From SIAJ01 sp036266155 (lineage in GTDB: Bacteria; Planctomycetota; Planctomycetia; Gemmatales; Gemmataceae): a stretch of 42,113 nt of DNA. Where the stretch lies: assembly GCA_036266155.1 (NCBI GenBank), contig DATANR010000273.1, positions 1-42,113 of the forward strand. The letters are read 5' to 3'. The notes beneath the pieces are model-generated. The model was not told the DNA's origin and did not search any database. It worked only from the letters and a program-made list of their open reading frames with translations. Of the stretch, positions 17,348 to 26,017 are shown one piece after another. The position numbers and the translations under genes are program-made. Each line of letters starts with the position of its first letter. Positions within the stretch are counted from its first letter, which is position 1.

Positions 17348-18288
17348 TCACTTCACCGTTCGCCAACGCGCTCGTGCTCACCGGACCAACTGCATCCGGA
17401 AAGTCGGCACTTGCGCTCGAATTGGCCGAGCGCATGAATGGAGAGATCATCGCGGCCGACTCGATGACGGTCTATCGACAGATGGACATCGGCACCGCGA
17501 AACCGTCGGCCGCGGATCGCGCGCGGGTGCCGCATCATTTGATCGATGTGCTCGATCCGTGGGAATCGGCCAGCGTCGCCTGGTGGCTCGAACGGTCGGA
17601 AGCCGTGGTCGCGGACATCGAACGACGCGGCAAGACGGCCCTCTTTGTCGGCGGCACGCCGTTCTATTTGAAGGCGCTGCTCTGTGGCCTGTTCCCGTCG
17701 CCGCCAGCCGACCGGGAACTGCGACACCGGCTGGAGGGCGAGGCGACTACGCTTGGCAATCAGGCCTTGCATGATCGGTTGGCAAGTGTCGACCCTCCGA
17801 CGGCCCACCGCTTGCATCCCAACGACGTCCGACGCGTCGTCCGGGCCTTGGAGGTTTGGCATTTGACCGGCAAGCCAATCAGCGCATGGCAGCAGCAGGA
17901 ATGGTGGGACAGTGATAATCCACGCTTCCGACCGGGATCCTGCCTCGTTGTGGATGTGCCGCGTGAAGAGTTGTATGCCCGCATCGATCGACGTGTCGAG
18001 GCGATGTTCGCCGCCGGTTGGATCGACGAGGTTCGCCGGCTTCGCGCGTTACCGCGACCGTTGAGCCGCGAGGCTTCTCAGGCGCTGGGCTATCGTGAGA
18101 TTGGCGACTACCTTGATGGCAACCGGACTCTGGAGGCAACGATTGCCGAGGTCCAGCTCCGAACCCGCCAGTTCGCCAAGCGGCAGCTGACCTGGTTCCG
18201 CGGACTTCCGGGCGTCGAGTTTTGCAATGCGAAATTGACTTTCGAACGCTGGGCGACGACAATCACAAATGGATTTCCCGGCCTGTAA
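17344..18288 (+). CDS. miaA: tRNA dimethylallyltransferase (MiaA)
   Basis: 314 residues. MiaA adds a dimethylallyl group from DMAPP to A37 of tRNAs that read UNN codons. The P-loop GPTASGKS (about 14-21), DSMTVYRQMDIGTAKP (substrate-tRNA loop), PHHLIDV and HPNDVRRVVRALE are all family hallmarks. The segment GGTPFYLKAL differs from the more usual GGTGLYLKAL. The GTG start overlaps the preceding glycosyltransferase stop (GTGA), implying translational coupling between functionally unrelated genes. The C-terminal zinc-finger-like extension of eukaryotic homologues is absent, as expected in bacteria. Confidence 0.95.
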   Translation: MITSPFANALVLTGPTASGKSALALELAERMNGEIIAADSMTVYRQMDIGTAKPSAADRARVPHHLIDVLDPWESASVAWWLERSEAVVADIERRGKTALFVGGTPFYLKALLCGLFPSPPADRELRHRLEGEATTLGNQALHDRLASVDPPTAHRLHPNDVRRVVRALEVWHLTGKPISAWQQQEWWDSDNPRFRPGSCLVVDVPREELYARIDRRVEAMFAAGWIDEVRRLRALPRPLSREASQALGYREIGDYLDGNRTLEATIAEVQLRTRQFAKRQLTWFRGLPGVEFCNAKLTFERWATTITNGFPGL

Positions 18289-18387
18289 AAATTGCGGCAG
18301 TCGCACCGATTTGGCTGCTGCGTATGCTATAAGCCAACATAGGCTGTTCCCGTGCCGATGCACGGTCGCGGTCCGCAGGGGCTTTCG

Positions 18388-19089
18388 ATGAAGAATCTGA
18401 CGTTCCAGGTCATCGAAGGAGTCGACAAGGGCCGGATTTTCCGGGAATTGCCGATTCCAGTGACAATTGGCCGGGAGGAAGGGAACCTCCTGCGCCTCAA
18501 CGACGAGCGCGTCAGCCGCTTTCACGCGAAGGTGCAGCAGGAAGACGGCGACGTTATTTTGACCGACCTCGAAAGCACCAATGGCACGAGGGTGAACGGC
18601 TCACCGGTGCAGATTCGGCGATTGCGACCCGGCGATCAGGTCAGCGTCGGCCGGTCCATGTTGCTCTTCGGCACGCTCGAAGAAATTGCCGCCCGGCGAA
18701 CGGCCGAGCGCCCGGCGACGAAGTCGGCAGGCACGCTGGATGGCGGCACAGTCCCTGGCAGCGCGCCCGGTGACGACCTGGACTTCGACATTAACGCTGT
18801 TGAGGCGACTCATGCCCACGACCGCACAGCCTTCGAGTGGGCGCGCACCGAAACGGATATGCCGCCGCTGCCGCAGAAGCTGACGGGGGCACAGTCCGCA
18901 CGTCTCGCCGAGATTTTTGACTTCCTCCATCGTGGCCTCGCTGTCGCGGCCGAAAATATTCAGGCCAATGAGGACGGCTCCGAAGTCCGCCTCGGCTTTG
19001 CCGAATGGCAATCGATCCAGGCCACGCAAATGTTCCTCGCCCGCTACATGCGGTGCGTCGCCGATCCCAATCACCAGGCCGATTGGTAA
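18388..19089 (+). CDS. FHA-domain protein
   Basis: 233 residues from the ATG at 18388, with AGGGG just upstream. The N-terminal FHA domain (about 5-100) has IGREEGNLL, S-R-F-H in DERVSRFHAKV and STNGTRVNG, the residues that read phosphothreonine. The second half has no recognised domain; its end (AGIHRG-like AEIFDFLHRGLAVAAENIQ and LGFAEWQSIQATQMFLARYMRCVADPN, about 170-233) is helical and looks conserved. It is cytoplasmic with no membrane segment. A TATAAG box at about 18329 might be a -10 element, but I see no matching -35. A degenerate REP-like element lies between it and dnaE. Confidence 0.87.
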   Translation: MKNLTFQVIEGVDKGRIFRELPIPVTIGREEGNLLRLNDERVSRFHAKVQQEDGDVILTDLESTNGTRVNGSPVQIRRLRPGDQVSVGRSMLLFGTLEEIAARRTAERPATKSAGTLDGGTVPGSAPGDDLDFDINAVEATHAHDRTAFEWARTETDMPPLPQKLTGAQSARLAEIFDFLHRGLAVAAENIQANEDGSEVRLGFAEWQSIQATQMFLARYMRCVADPNHQADW

Positions 19090-19092
19090 AAT

Positions 19093-19133
19093 GCCGCTCG
19101 CAGTGTAGCGCTCGCCCGCTACGCCGCAAGCGG
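19093..19133. repeat. Degenerate inverted repeat of REP-like family A upstream of dnaE
   Basis: The right arm GCTACGCCGCAAGCGG (19118-19133) matches the family exactly. The left arm (19093-19110) has several mismatches. The right arm runs into GGAG, the ribosome site of dnaE. Confidence 0.8.
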
Positions 19134-19141
19134 AGAACTGG

Positions 19142-22100
19142 ATGTCGGCCAAATCGTTCGCGCATCTTCATTGCCATACACATTACAGCCTTCTCGACGG
19201 CGCCAACCGGATCCCGGAGTTGGTTGCGCAGACCAAAGCGCTCGGGATGACGGCGTGCGCTATCACCGACCACGGGAACCTGTACGGGGCGGTCGAATTC
19301 TACCGCGAGTGCAAGGACGCCGGCATCAACCCGGTTGTTGGCTACGAGGCCTATCTCGCGCCCGGCAGCCGACTCGACAAGAAGGCGGCCCGACAAGGTG
19401 ACGCTTATTCACATCTGACTCTGCTCGCCAAGAACACGGCCGGTTTCAAGAACCTCGTCAAGCTGGCGTCGATCGCGTTTCTCGAAGGCTTCTATTACAA
19501 CCCGCGCATCGACCGCGAAGTGCTGGAAGCACATAGCGAAGGTCTCATTTGCCTGAGCGGTTGCCTCGCCGGCGAGTTCAATGACTGGCTGCTCAAGGAC
19601 CAGCCGAAGAAGGCCCAGGCATTGGCCGAGTGGTTTGCCAAGGTCTTCAAGAGCGACTTTTACATCGAGATTCAGAACAACGGCCTCGACCTCCAGGATC
19701 AATGCACGCCCGAGGCCGCGCGGATTGCGAAACGGCTCGGCATCCCGCTCGTCGCGACCGCCGACGCCCATTACCTCTGTCAGGCCGATGGCGACGCTCA
19801 CGACGTACTCTTCTGCATCAACACCGGCAAAAAGCGCGAGCCGGGCCGGCGCAACTATCCCGAGGGCAAGATTCAGAGCCCGTACTACGTCCGCACGCCG
19901 GAAGACATGTACAAGCTGTTCCCACAATTTCCCGATGCTGTTCAGCGGAGCCAGGAGATCGCGGACGGCGTCGACATCCAACTCGATTTCAAGAAGCGGC
20001 ACTTCCCCGTCTTCACGCCGCCGAATCGCAAGAAGCCCGAGACCTATCTGCGTGAATTGTGCGCGATCGGCTTGAAGGAACGCTATGGCGCCAAACCCCG
20101 GCCCGAAGTCGAGGCCCGGCTCGAGCACGAACTCGGCATCATCTGCCGGATGGGCTTCGCGGGCTATTTCTTGATCGTCTGGGACTTCGTCCGCTTCGCG
20201 CGCGAGAATGGCATCCCGTGCAGCGCGCGCGGGTCCGGTTGCGGAGCGGTCGTGAGTTATGTGCTCTATCTGAGCCACGTCGATCCGCTCGCTTACGACT
20301 TGCTCTTCGAGCGTTTCCTTGACCCAAATCGTTCAGAGGCGCCCGATATCGACATCGACTTCTGCCAAGATCGACGCGAGCTGGTGATCGACTACGTGAA
20401 GCAGAAGTACGGCGAAGCGAGCGTGGCCCAGATCGCCACGTTTGGGACGTTGGCAGCTAAGGCGGCGATCAAAGACGTCGGCCGTGTGCTCGACGTGCCG
20501 CTTGACCGTGTCAATTACATGACCAAGTGGGTGTCGCCCAAGCCCGGCACCTCGATTGAGGAAACGATCGCGGCCTCGCCCGAATTCCGCAAGGAGTACG
20601 AGAACGATCCCGTCACCCGCGAATGGATCGACATCGCGATCAAGCTCGAAGGCACCAACCGCAACGCCGGCACCCATGCCGCCGGCGTGGTCATCGCCAA
20701 TGGGCCGATCACGGATTATGTGCCGGTGCAGATCGTCAAGCGCAAGGACGAGAACGGCGAGGCTCGTCAAGCCATCACAACGCAATGGGTGATGGGCGAT
20801 CTCGAAAAAGTTGGCATGTTGAAGATGGACTTCCTCGGCCTGCGCACGCTGTCGCTGGTTGACGCGACGATCCAACTCATCAAGAAGACGCGGGGCACGA
20901 AGGAAGCGCGCGCCAAATTGCCGCCGGACGACTTGAAGCGGCTCGAATTCCTCGAATCGATCGACTACGACCTGAACAAGCTGCCGCTCGACGACGTGGA
21001 GACATTCAAGCTCCTCACGCGCGGCGATGCCAAGGGCGTCTTCCAGTTCGAGTCCGAGGGTATCCGCGAATTGCTCAAGCGGATGAAGCCCGACCACATC
21101 CGCGACATCGTTGCTTGCACGGCCCTCTATCGCCCTGGGCCGCTCGAAGGCGGCATGGTCGACGAGTACATCGAGTGCAAACACGGTCGTCGCAAGCCGT
21201 CGTATCCGCACCCGGTGATGGAGGAGGTGCTCGGCGAAACTTATGGCGTGATGGTCTATCAGGAGGCGATCATGCGCATCCTGAACCGCCTTGGCGGCAT
21301 CGAGTTGTCGAGCGCGTATGCGTGCATCAAAGCCATCAGCAAGAAGAAGGGCGACATCATCGACGCCCGCCGGGCGGAGTTCGTCAAGGGGGCTGGTGAG
21401 CGGGGACTGGGGGAGGACAAAGCGCAGGAGATCTTTGAGCTGATCGTGAAGTTTGGCGGATACGGCTTCAACAAATCTCACAGCGCCGCCTACGCACACA
21501 TTTCGTACCACACGGCTTACCTGAAACGGCACTTCACGGCCGAGTTCATGGCGGCCCTTTTGACCAGCGAGATGGACGACGGCAACAAACGCGACATGCT
21601 CGTCGATCATATTTCCGATGCACGCAAGTACGGTGTCCAGGTATTGCCGCCGGACATCAATCGCGGCGAGCCGACGTTCACGGTTCAAGAGGGTCAAATC
21701 GTCTTCGGCCTCGTCGCCATCAAAGGGCTCGGGCACGGCGCGGCCGAGGAGATTCTGCGGGCGCGTCAGGAGAAGGGGCCGTTCCGCGACTTGTTCGATT
21801 TCTGCGAACGAGTGGACACCAAGCTCGTGCAGAAGGCCGCAATGGAACGGCTCATCAAGGCCGGCGCGATGGACGCTTTCGCCCAACCGTTTGCCCATCG
21901 TGCGCAATTACTTGCAGCGCTGCCTGGCGCCATCCAAGCCGCGGAAGGTCAGCAAGAAGACCGCAAACGCGGCCAACGCAGCATCTTCGACCTAATGGAA
22001 GGGGGCGAGTCAAACGGTCATGGCGCCGCGCGTGAGGCGACTCCGTTGCCGAACGTGAATCGATGGTCAAACACGGATCAGCTCAAGGCGGAGAAAGAGG

Positions 22101-22714
22101 CGCTCGACTTCTATTTCTCCAGCCATCCGCTGGCAGAGTTCGACGCGGCCCTCAAGCGGTTCGCTTCGCATACGTGCGCGATGGTCAACGACTCACGTCA
22201 CGGCAACGAAGTCCGCTTCGGCGGCATGATCTCGATGACGCGGGCGATGACCACCAAGAAGGGCGGCCGTTTCGTGCGCTGCAAAGTCGAGGATTTCACG
22301 GGCCAGGTCGAATGCGTCATGTGGCCGGACGACTATGCGAAATATCAAAACGACATCGTCGACGACCGCATCTTCCTGTTCGAGGCCGGCGTCGAAGACG
22401 ATCAACGCAACGGCGGCAAGATGACCGTCCTGCGCCGGCTCATGACCCTGGACCAGGCCCGCACGGAATTGACGAAGGGGATGATCCTCAACCTGGCCGT
22501 CGGCCAGCATGGACCGGAGACAGTCGAGCGCATCGGCTCCATTCTGAAGCGCAAGAGAGGACCGTGCGTGGTGTACATGCAGGTCAAGGATCCGGAGGGA
22601 CGCAAGGCGCAGTTCCGCCTCGGCGACGACTTCCGCGTGAACCCGGCGGAAATTCCCGTGGAGGAGTTGGAGATGCTGGTCGGGTCAGGGAATGTGATGT
22701 TCACGGGGCGGTAA
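19142..22714 (+). CDS. dnaE: DNA polymerase III alpha subunit (DnaE)
   Basis: 1190 residues, the usual DnaE1 length. It is the replicative polymerase catalytic subunit. Domains in order: N-terminal PHP (about 1-280), polymerase palm/thumb/fingers (about 300-830), helix-hairpin-helix region, and C-terminal OB fold (FGGMISMTRAMTTKKGGRFVRC onward). The catalytic motif PDIDIDF is intact, as are GSGCGAVVSY and YGVMVYQEAIMRI and GYGFNKSHSAAYA. The PHP domain keeps metal-ligand positions lost in E. coli: HLHCH (H8, H10, H12), TDHGN and GYE, so a zinc-dependent 3'-5' nuclease may still work. The GGAG at 19132-19135 overlaps the end of a REP-like arm. Confidence 0.97.
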   Translation: MSAKSFAHLHCHTHYSLLDGANRIPELVAQTKALGMTACAITDHGNLYGAVEFYRECKDAGINPVVGYEAYLAPGSRLDKKAARQGDAYSHLTLLAKNTAGFKNLVKLASIAFLEGFYYNPRIDREVLEAHSEGLICLSGCLAGEFNDWLLKDQPKKAQALAEWFAKVFKSDFYIEIQNNGLDLQDQCTPEAARIAKRLGIPLVATADAHYLCQADGDAHDVLFCINTGKKREPGRRNYPEGKIQSPYYVRTPEDMYKLFPQFPDAVQRSQEIADGVDIQLDFKKRHFPVFTPPNRKKPETYLRELCAIGLKERYGAKPRPEVEARLEHELGIICRMGFAGYFLIVWDFVRFARENGIPCSARGSGCGAVVSYVLYLSHVDPLAYDLLFERFLDPNRSEAPDIDIDFCQDRRELVIDYVKQKYGEASVAQIATFGTLAAKAAIKDVGRVLDVPLDRVNYMTKWVSPKPGTSIEETIAASPEFRKEYENDPVTREWIDIAIKLEGTNRNAGTHAAGVVIANGPITDYVPVQIVKRKDENGEARQAITTQWVMGDLEKVGMLKMDFLGLRTLSLVDATIQLIKKTRGTKEARAKLPPDDLKRLEFLESIDYDLNKLPLDDVETFKLLTRGDAKGVFQFESEGIRELLKRMKPDHIRDIVACTALYRPGPLEGGMVDEYIECKHGRRKPSYPHPVMEEVLGETYGVMVYQEAIMRILNRLGGIELSSAYACIKAISKKKGDIIDARRAEFVKGAGERGLGEDKAQEIFELIVKFGGYGFNKSHSAAYAHISYHTAYLKRHFTAEFMAALLTSEMDDGNKRDMLVDHISDARKYGVQVLPPDINRGEPTFTVQEGQIVFGLVAIKGLGHGAAEEILRARQEKGPFRDLFDFCERVDTKLVQKAAMERLIKAGAMDAFAQPFAHRAQLLAALPGAIQAAEGQQEDRKRGQRSIFDLMEGGESNGHGAAREATPLPNVNRWSNTDQLKAEKEALDFYFSSHPLAEFDAALKRFASHTCAMVNDSRHGNEVRFGGMISMTRAMTTKKGGRFVRCKVEDFTGQVECVMWPDDYAKYQNDIVDDRIFLFEAGVEDDQRNGGKMTVLRRLMTLDQARTELTKGMILNLAVGQHGPETVERIGSILKRKRGPCVVYMQVKDPEGRKAQFRLGDDFRVNPAEIPVEELEMLVGSGNVMFTGR

Positions 22715-22754
22715 GGCAGCGCATCGGCTACGATGACGGTGCAAGGAGTTTCCA

Positions 22755-23450
22755 ATGCCATTGCACGATTGGTCCGACTTAGGCGGATGGGAAGGCGTTC
22801 ACGACTATTGGCTTGTGGAACTGGCGCGCTGCATCAAAGCGCAACTGCCCGCCGGCTATCGCGCCTACTTGGGATCGTCGCCATATCTGAAAGTCGGGAA
22901 AGACGAAGGCAAGCCCGATGTCTCCGTGCATCATTCAGCAAATGGGAATGGAGTTGCAAGAACTTCACCAAGCACGTCATTGGAGCAACCCGACTCTTTC
23001 ATTACCACTTTTGCTCTGGACCCGGAACTCGCCATCATGGTGACGCGGCAAGGCGCTCTCGTCGCTGCCGTGGAAATCATTTCGCCCCGGAACAAGGATC
23101 GTCCGGGCGCGCGGACAAACTACACGGGCCGCTATCTCGGGTATTTGAATGCCCGTGCGAGTCTGATGATCGTCGATGTCCATCCTCAGCCATTTGGCTT
23201 TTCGTTCGCCGACGCTTTGGCCGTGGAGCTTGATGCTGAGCAACCGCCATTGCCGGCACCCATGACGATCTCCATTCGGGACGGCGGCGCGGTGCCGGAT
23301 CGCGGTACCCGTCTTGAAGTCTGGCGACGACCGCTGACTCCCGGACAGCCATTGCCAACCATGCCCTTGTTCTTGTCGGCAACCGACTCCGTTCACGTCG
23401 ACCTCGAAACTACTTATGCTCGTGCGGCGGCCGATGCCTACATTACGTGA
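22755..23450 (+). CDS. DUF4058 family protein
   Basis: 231 residues. The opening MPLHDWSDLGGWEGVHDYWL and the later VGKDEGKPDVSVH, VTRQGALVAAVEIISPRNKD and NLMIVDVHP-like (ASLMIVDVHP) segments fit DUF4058, a family common in planctomycetes and cyanobacteria. The D...VEIISPxNK pattern recalls the PD-(D/E)XK nuclease core and the Uma2 proteins, but no function has been shown. It begins 40 bp after dnaE with a good ribosome site (AAGGAG), so it could be read through from dnaE. It is cytoplasmic. Confidence 0.87.
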   Translation: MPLHDWSDLGGWEGVHDYWLVELARCIKAQLPAGYRAYLGSSPYLKVGKDEGKPDVSVHHSANGNGVARTSPSTSLEQPDSFITTFALDPELAIMVTRQGALVAAVEIISPRNKDRPGARTNYTGRYLGYLNARASLMIVDVHPQPFGFSFADALAVELDAEQPPLPAPMTISIRDGGAVPDRGTRLEVWRRPLTPGQPLPTMPLFLSATDSVHVDLETTYARAAADAYIT

Positions 23451-23465
23451 TCGCTCGGGTACTCA

Positions 23466-24239
23466 ATGACCTACACACCCGTCGAATTAATGATCGCATG
23501 CGCGTCGCACGCTCTCGAAGATGGCCGCACTGTCGCCGTCGGCACGGGCGTGCCGTGCGCGGCCGCAATGCTCGCGCAAAAAACGCATGCGCCGAATTTG
23601 GTGATCTGTTTCGAGGCCGGCGGCGTCGCGCCGCAGTTGCCGACGATGCCGATCAGCGTTGGCGACTCGCGGACGATTCACAAGGCCGTGATGGCCACGA
23701 GCATGGCCGAGGTGATGCAATTCTGCCAGCGCGGCATGATGGACTACACCTTCCTGAGCGGCGCGCAGATCGACCCCTATGGCAACCTGAATTCGACGCA
23801 GATCGGCGGCACGCATCAGAAACCGAAGGTCCGGCTGCCGGGTTCCGGCGGAGCATGCGATCTCGCTTCCTTCTGCTGGCGCACGCTCATGATCATGCGC
23901 CATGATCGGAAGAAGTTCGTCGAGAAGCTCGACTTCCTGACGTCGCCGGGTTATTTGACCGGGCCAGGTGCCCGCGAGGCGGCCGGTTTACCGAAGGGGA
24001 CAGGCCCACACCGCGTCATCACCGAGTTGGCCGTTCTCGATTTTCATCCGACGACACGGCGGATGCGCCTCCTGAGCCTGCATCCAGGGGTATCGATCGA
24101 GCAAGTCCATGCGGCAACGGGATTTCAGTTCGAAGAGTCTGAGTCCGTCGGTCAAACGGCGCCGCCGACCGATGCCGAATTGCAAGTGCTTCGTCAGGAA
24201 GTGGACCCCGCAGGATACGTTTTACGCCGCGCCGGATGA
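23466..24239 (+). CDS. CoA-transferase subunit beta (GctB-like)
   Basis: 257 residues, matching the beta subunit of family I CoA transferases such as glutaconate CoA-transferase. These heterodimers move CoA between acyl groups through a glutamyl-CoA intermediate. E50 in VICFEAGG sits where the catalytic Glu of GctB is found. FLSGAQIDPYGNLNSTQIGG and LPGSGGACDLAS are the standard CoA-site motifs. The start lies 15 bp after the DUF4058 stop with only a weak ribosome site. No alpha subunit gene is adjacent on either side, so its partner must be encoded elsewhere. The physiological substrate is unknown. Confidence 0.85.
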   Translation: MTYTPVELMIACASHALEDGRTVAVGTGVPCAAAMLAQKTHAPNLVICFEAGGVAPQLPTMPISVGDSRTIHKAVMATSMAEVMQFCQRGMMDYTFLSGAQIDPYGNLNSTQIGGTHQKPKVRLPGSGGACDLASFCWRTLMIMRHDRKKFVEKLDFLTSPGYLTGPGAREAAGLPKGTGPHRVITELAVLDFHPTTRRMRLLSLHPGVSIEQVHAATGFQFEESESVGQTAPPTDAELQVLRQEVDPAGYVLRRAG

Positions 24240-24405
24240 ATGTGCCGGATGAGTGAGGCGAGGCCGAAACATTTTGGCCGCGGCAATAATCGATCGCAAT
24301 TCTCTGGAGAATGCGGCTTCCACTTCTGAAGAATCCGGGTAACATCCCGGGGCCTTTCGCTGCCCAGGCGGGATGGATCCTGTCCGCTGGTCCGGAGATT
24401 CAAGG

Positions 24406-25371
24406 ATGGCCTTTCCAGGGCACAAGGATGCGCTCTCCGACCCAGCGGACGCGACAATCAACTATCGGATTACCCCTTGCGGCGAAACCGTGCCGACTCG
24501 GTCCGAGCCGGCGGCAATTCCGCATTGTCTTGGGCGCTTTCGCGTGCTCGGCGAAATCGCACGCGGCGGGATGGGCGTGATCCTGCGGGCCTATGACGTC
24601 GACCTCGATCGTGAAGTCGCGGTCAAACTGCTGGCCCCGGACATTCAACCCGACTCCGAGGCTGGCCAACGCTTCGCACAAGAAGCGCGTCTCTGCGGAC
24701 AACTGCATCATCCCGGCATCATGCCCGTGTTCGAGGCTGGCGTGCTCACTGATGGCCGCGGGTATTTCGCGATGCCGTTGATTCAGGGTCGCACGCTCGC
24801 CGCCCATCTAGCGGATCGGCGGCACCTGCGCGACGGACTACCGAAATGGCTCGACGCGTTCGAGCAAATCTGCCAGGCCATGGCGTTCGTGCACGCGAAG
24901 GGGATCGTTCATCGCGATCTCAAGCCGGCCAACGTCATGGTTGGGCCATTCGATCAGGTCCTGGTCATGGACTGGGGCGTGGCGGCCATTCGCGATCGCG
25001 CGTTGGCCACGAGCGACACTGCCGGCTATTGGGTATTCGGTACGCCGGCGTACATGTCTCCCGAGCAAGCACGCGGCAGCCGGGCGACCGATCCTCGGGC
25101 GGATGTATTCGGCCTTGGCGCGATCCTGTGCGAAATTCTCACCGGCCTGCCGCCTTATCTCGGATCGGACGCAGCGTGGGTCACGCGCCAGGCCGCCGCG
25201 GCGCATCAAGACGAGGCAGTTCGCCGCCTGAACGAATCAGAGTCCGAGCCAGCGTGGGTTGAACTCGCTCTACATTGCCTGGCCGCCGATCCCGCGGACC
25301 GCCCTGCCGATGCGGGTCAAGTGGCCGACCTCGTGAGGGACCTCGCCCGCTCCCCGGTCTCCGTCGGCTGA
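24406..25371 (+). CDS. Stand-alone serine/threonine protein kinase
   Basis: 321 residues. I chose the ATG at 24406 because GGAG lies eight bases upstream; an ATG at 24373 would add 11 residues. It is a Hanks-type kinase: glycine loop GEIARGGMGV (about 49-58), VAVKLL lysine (~73), catalytic HRDLKPANV (~169), DWG in place of DFG (~190), activation segment ending GTPAYMSPEQARG, then ADVFGLGAILCEILTGLPPY. There is no membrane segment and no C-terminal sensor domain, unlike many planctomycete kinases, which carry WD40 or TPR tails; it ends ~15 residues after the kinase core. A large perfect inverted repeat follows the stop. Confidence 0.92.
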   Translation: MAFPGHKDALSDPADATINYRITPCGETVPTRSEPAAIPHCLGRFRVLGEIARGGMGVILRAYDVDLDREVAVKLLAPDIQPDSEAGQRFAQEARLCGQLHHPGIMPVFEAGVLTDGRGYFAMPLIQGRTLAAHLADRRHLRDGLPKWLDAFEQICQAMAFVHAKGIVHRDLKPANVMVGPFDQVLVMDWGVAAIRDRALATSDTAGYWVFGTPAYMSPEQARGSRATDPRADVFGLGAILCEILTGLPPYLGSDAAWVTRQAAAAHQDEAVRRLNESESEPAWVELALHCLAADPADRPADAGQVADLVRDLARSPVSVG

Positions 25372-25395
25372 GGTCCCGGCGAGAAAGTCGTATCG

Positions 25396-25472
25396 GCGGA
25401 GACCGACGCGCAGCGAGGTCGACGCCGAATTCGGCAGCCGCTACGTCGACCTCGCTGCGCGTCGGTCTCCGC
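25396..25472. repeat. Perfect 29-bp inverted repeat after the kinase gene
   Basis: Left arm 25396-25424 starts GCGGAGACCGACGCGCAGCG; right arm 25444-25472 is its exact reverse complement. The 19-base loop contains CCGAATTCGG. The kinase gene ends at 25371, 24 bp before the left arm. No T-tract follows, so it is not a standard terminator. Confidence 0.93.
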
Positions 25473-25567
25473 AGCATCTGCTCACCGCAGTAGGGTGAAT
25501 GGTCATCTACCCGTCGTCGAGATTTGCCGTTAGATCAAGTGAACGTGCCGACCCCGCCTGATCTGCA

Positions 25568-26017
25568 ATGTCTACAGTCCGCCGTTTTCTGGTGATCCAA
25601 GCCCTCATGATCTGGCAGGGAGGGTTCTTCTTTTATGCCGCCGTCGTCGTGCCGACGGGAACGGACGTGCACGGCGCATTCGGCCAAGGTATGGTGACCC
25701 GGCACGTCACTGATTGGATGAACGTAGTTGGCGCGTTCGCTGTGGCGATTTTCGCATGGGATCAACTGTCGAGCCGCGCGTCGCGAGGGATTCGATGGGG
25801 ACAATGGCTGATGTGGGGATTGATGGCGAGCGGATTGGTCGCCTTGGCGTTCCTGCATCCACGTATCGAGCCTTACATTGACTCGACCATGGAGTACAAA
25901 ACCTTCTACTTGTGGCACCGAGTGTATCTTTACGTGGCGACGGCGCAATGGGTCGCCGGATTGGTCTATGTCGTGTTGATGTTGCGGGCGTGGCGCGCTA
26001 CGCCGCAAGCGGGTTAG
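25568..26017 (+). CDS. Small four-helix membrane protein of unknown function
   Basis: 149 residues. Four hydrophobic segments at about 8-28, 47-66, 78-97 and 118-141. Polar conserved-looking residues sit in and near the helices (H35, H44, H98 region, WHRVYLYVATAQW). The layout recalls small integral proteins related to copper-resistance or DUF4149 families, but I cannot assign one. The last seven or so residues (RATPQAG) come from half of a REP-like palindrome, and the stop overlaps the stop of the convergent FHA gene by three to four bases. The ribosome site is weak. Confidence 0.7.
   Translation: MSTVRRFLVIQALMIWQGGFFFYAAVVVPTGTDVHGAFGQGMVTRHVTDWMNVVGAFAVAIFAWDQLSSRASRGIRWGQWLMWGLMASGLVALAFLHPRIEPYIDSTMEYKTFYLWHRVYLYVATAQWVAGLVYVVLMLRAWRATPQAG
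25995..26012. repeat. Half copy of REP-like family A across two convergent gene ends
   Basis: GCGCTACGCCGCAAGCGG matches the right half of the palindrome at 9176-9209. It encodes the end of the membrane protein gene at 25568 and abuts the stop codon of the minus-strand FHA gene at 26014. Confidence 0.8.

Noticed and set aside
20333..21907. Long minus-strand open frame (524 codons) opposite dnaE
   Set aside because: It is a mirror of a highly conserved coding region in GC-rich DNA, with Arg/His/Asp-rich content and no motif.
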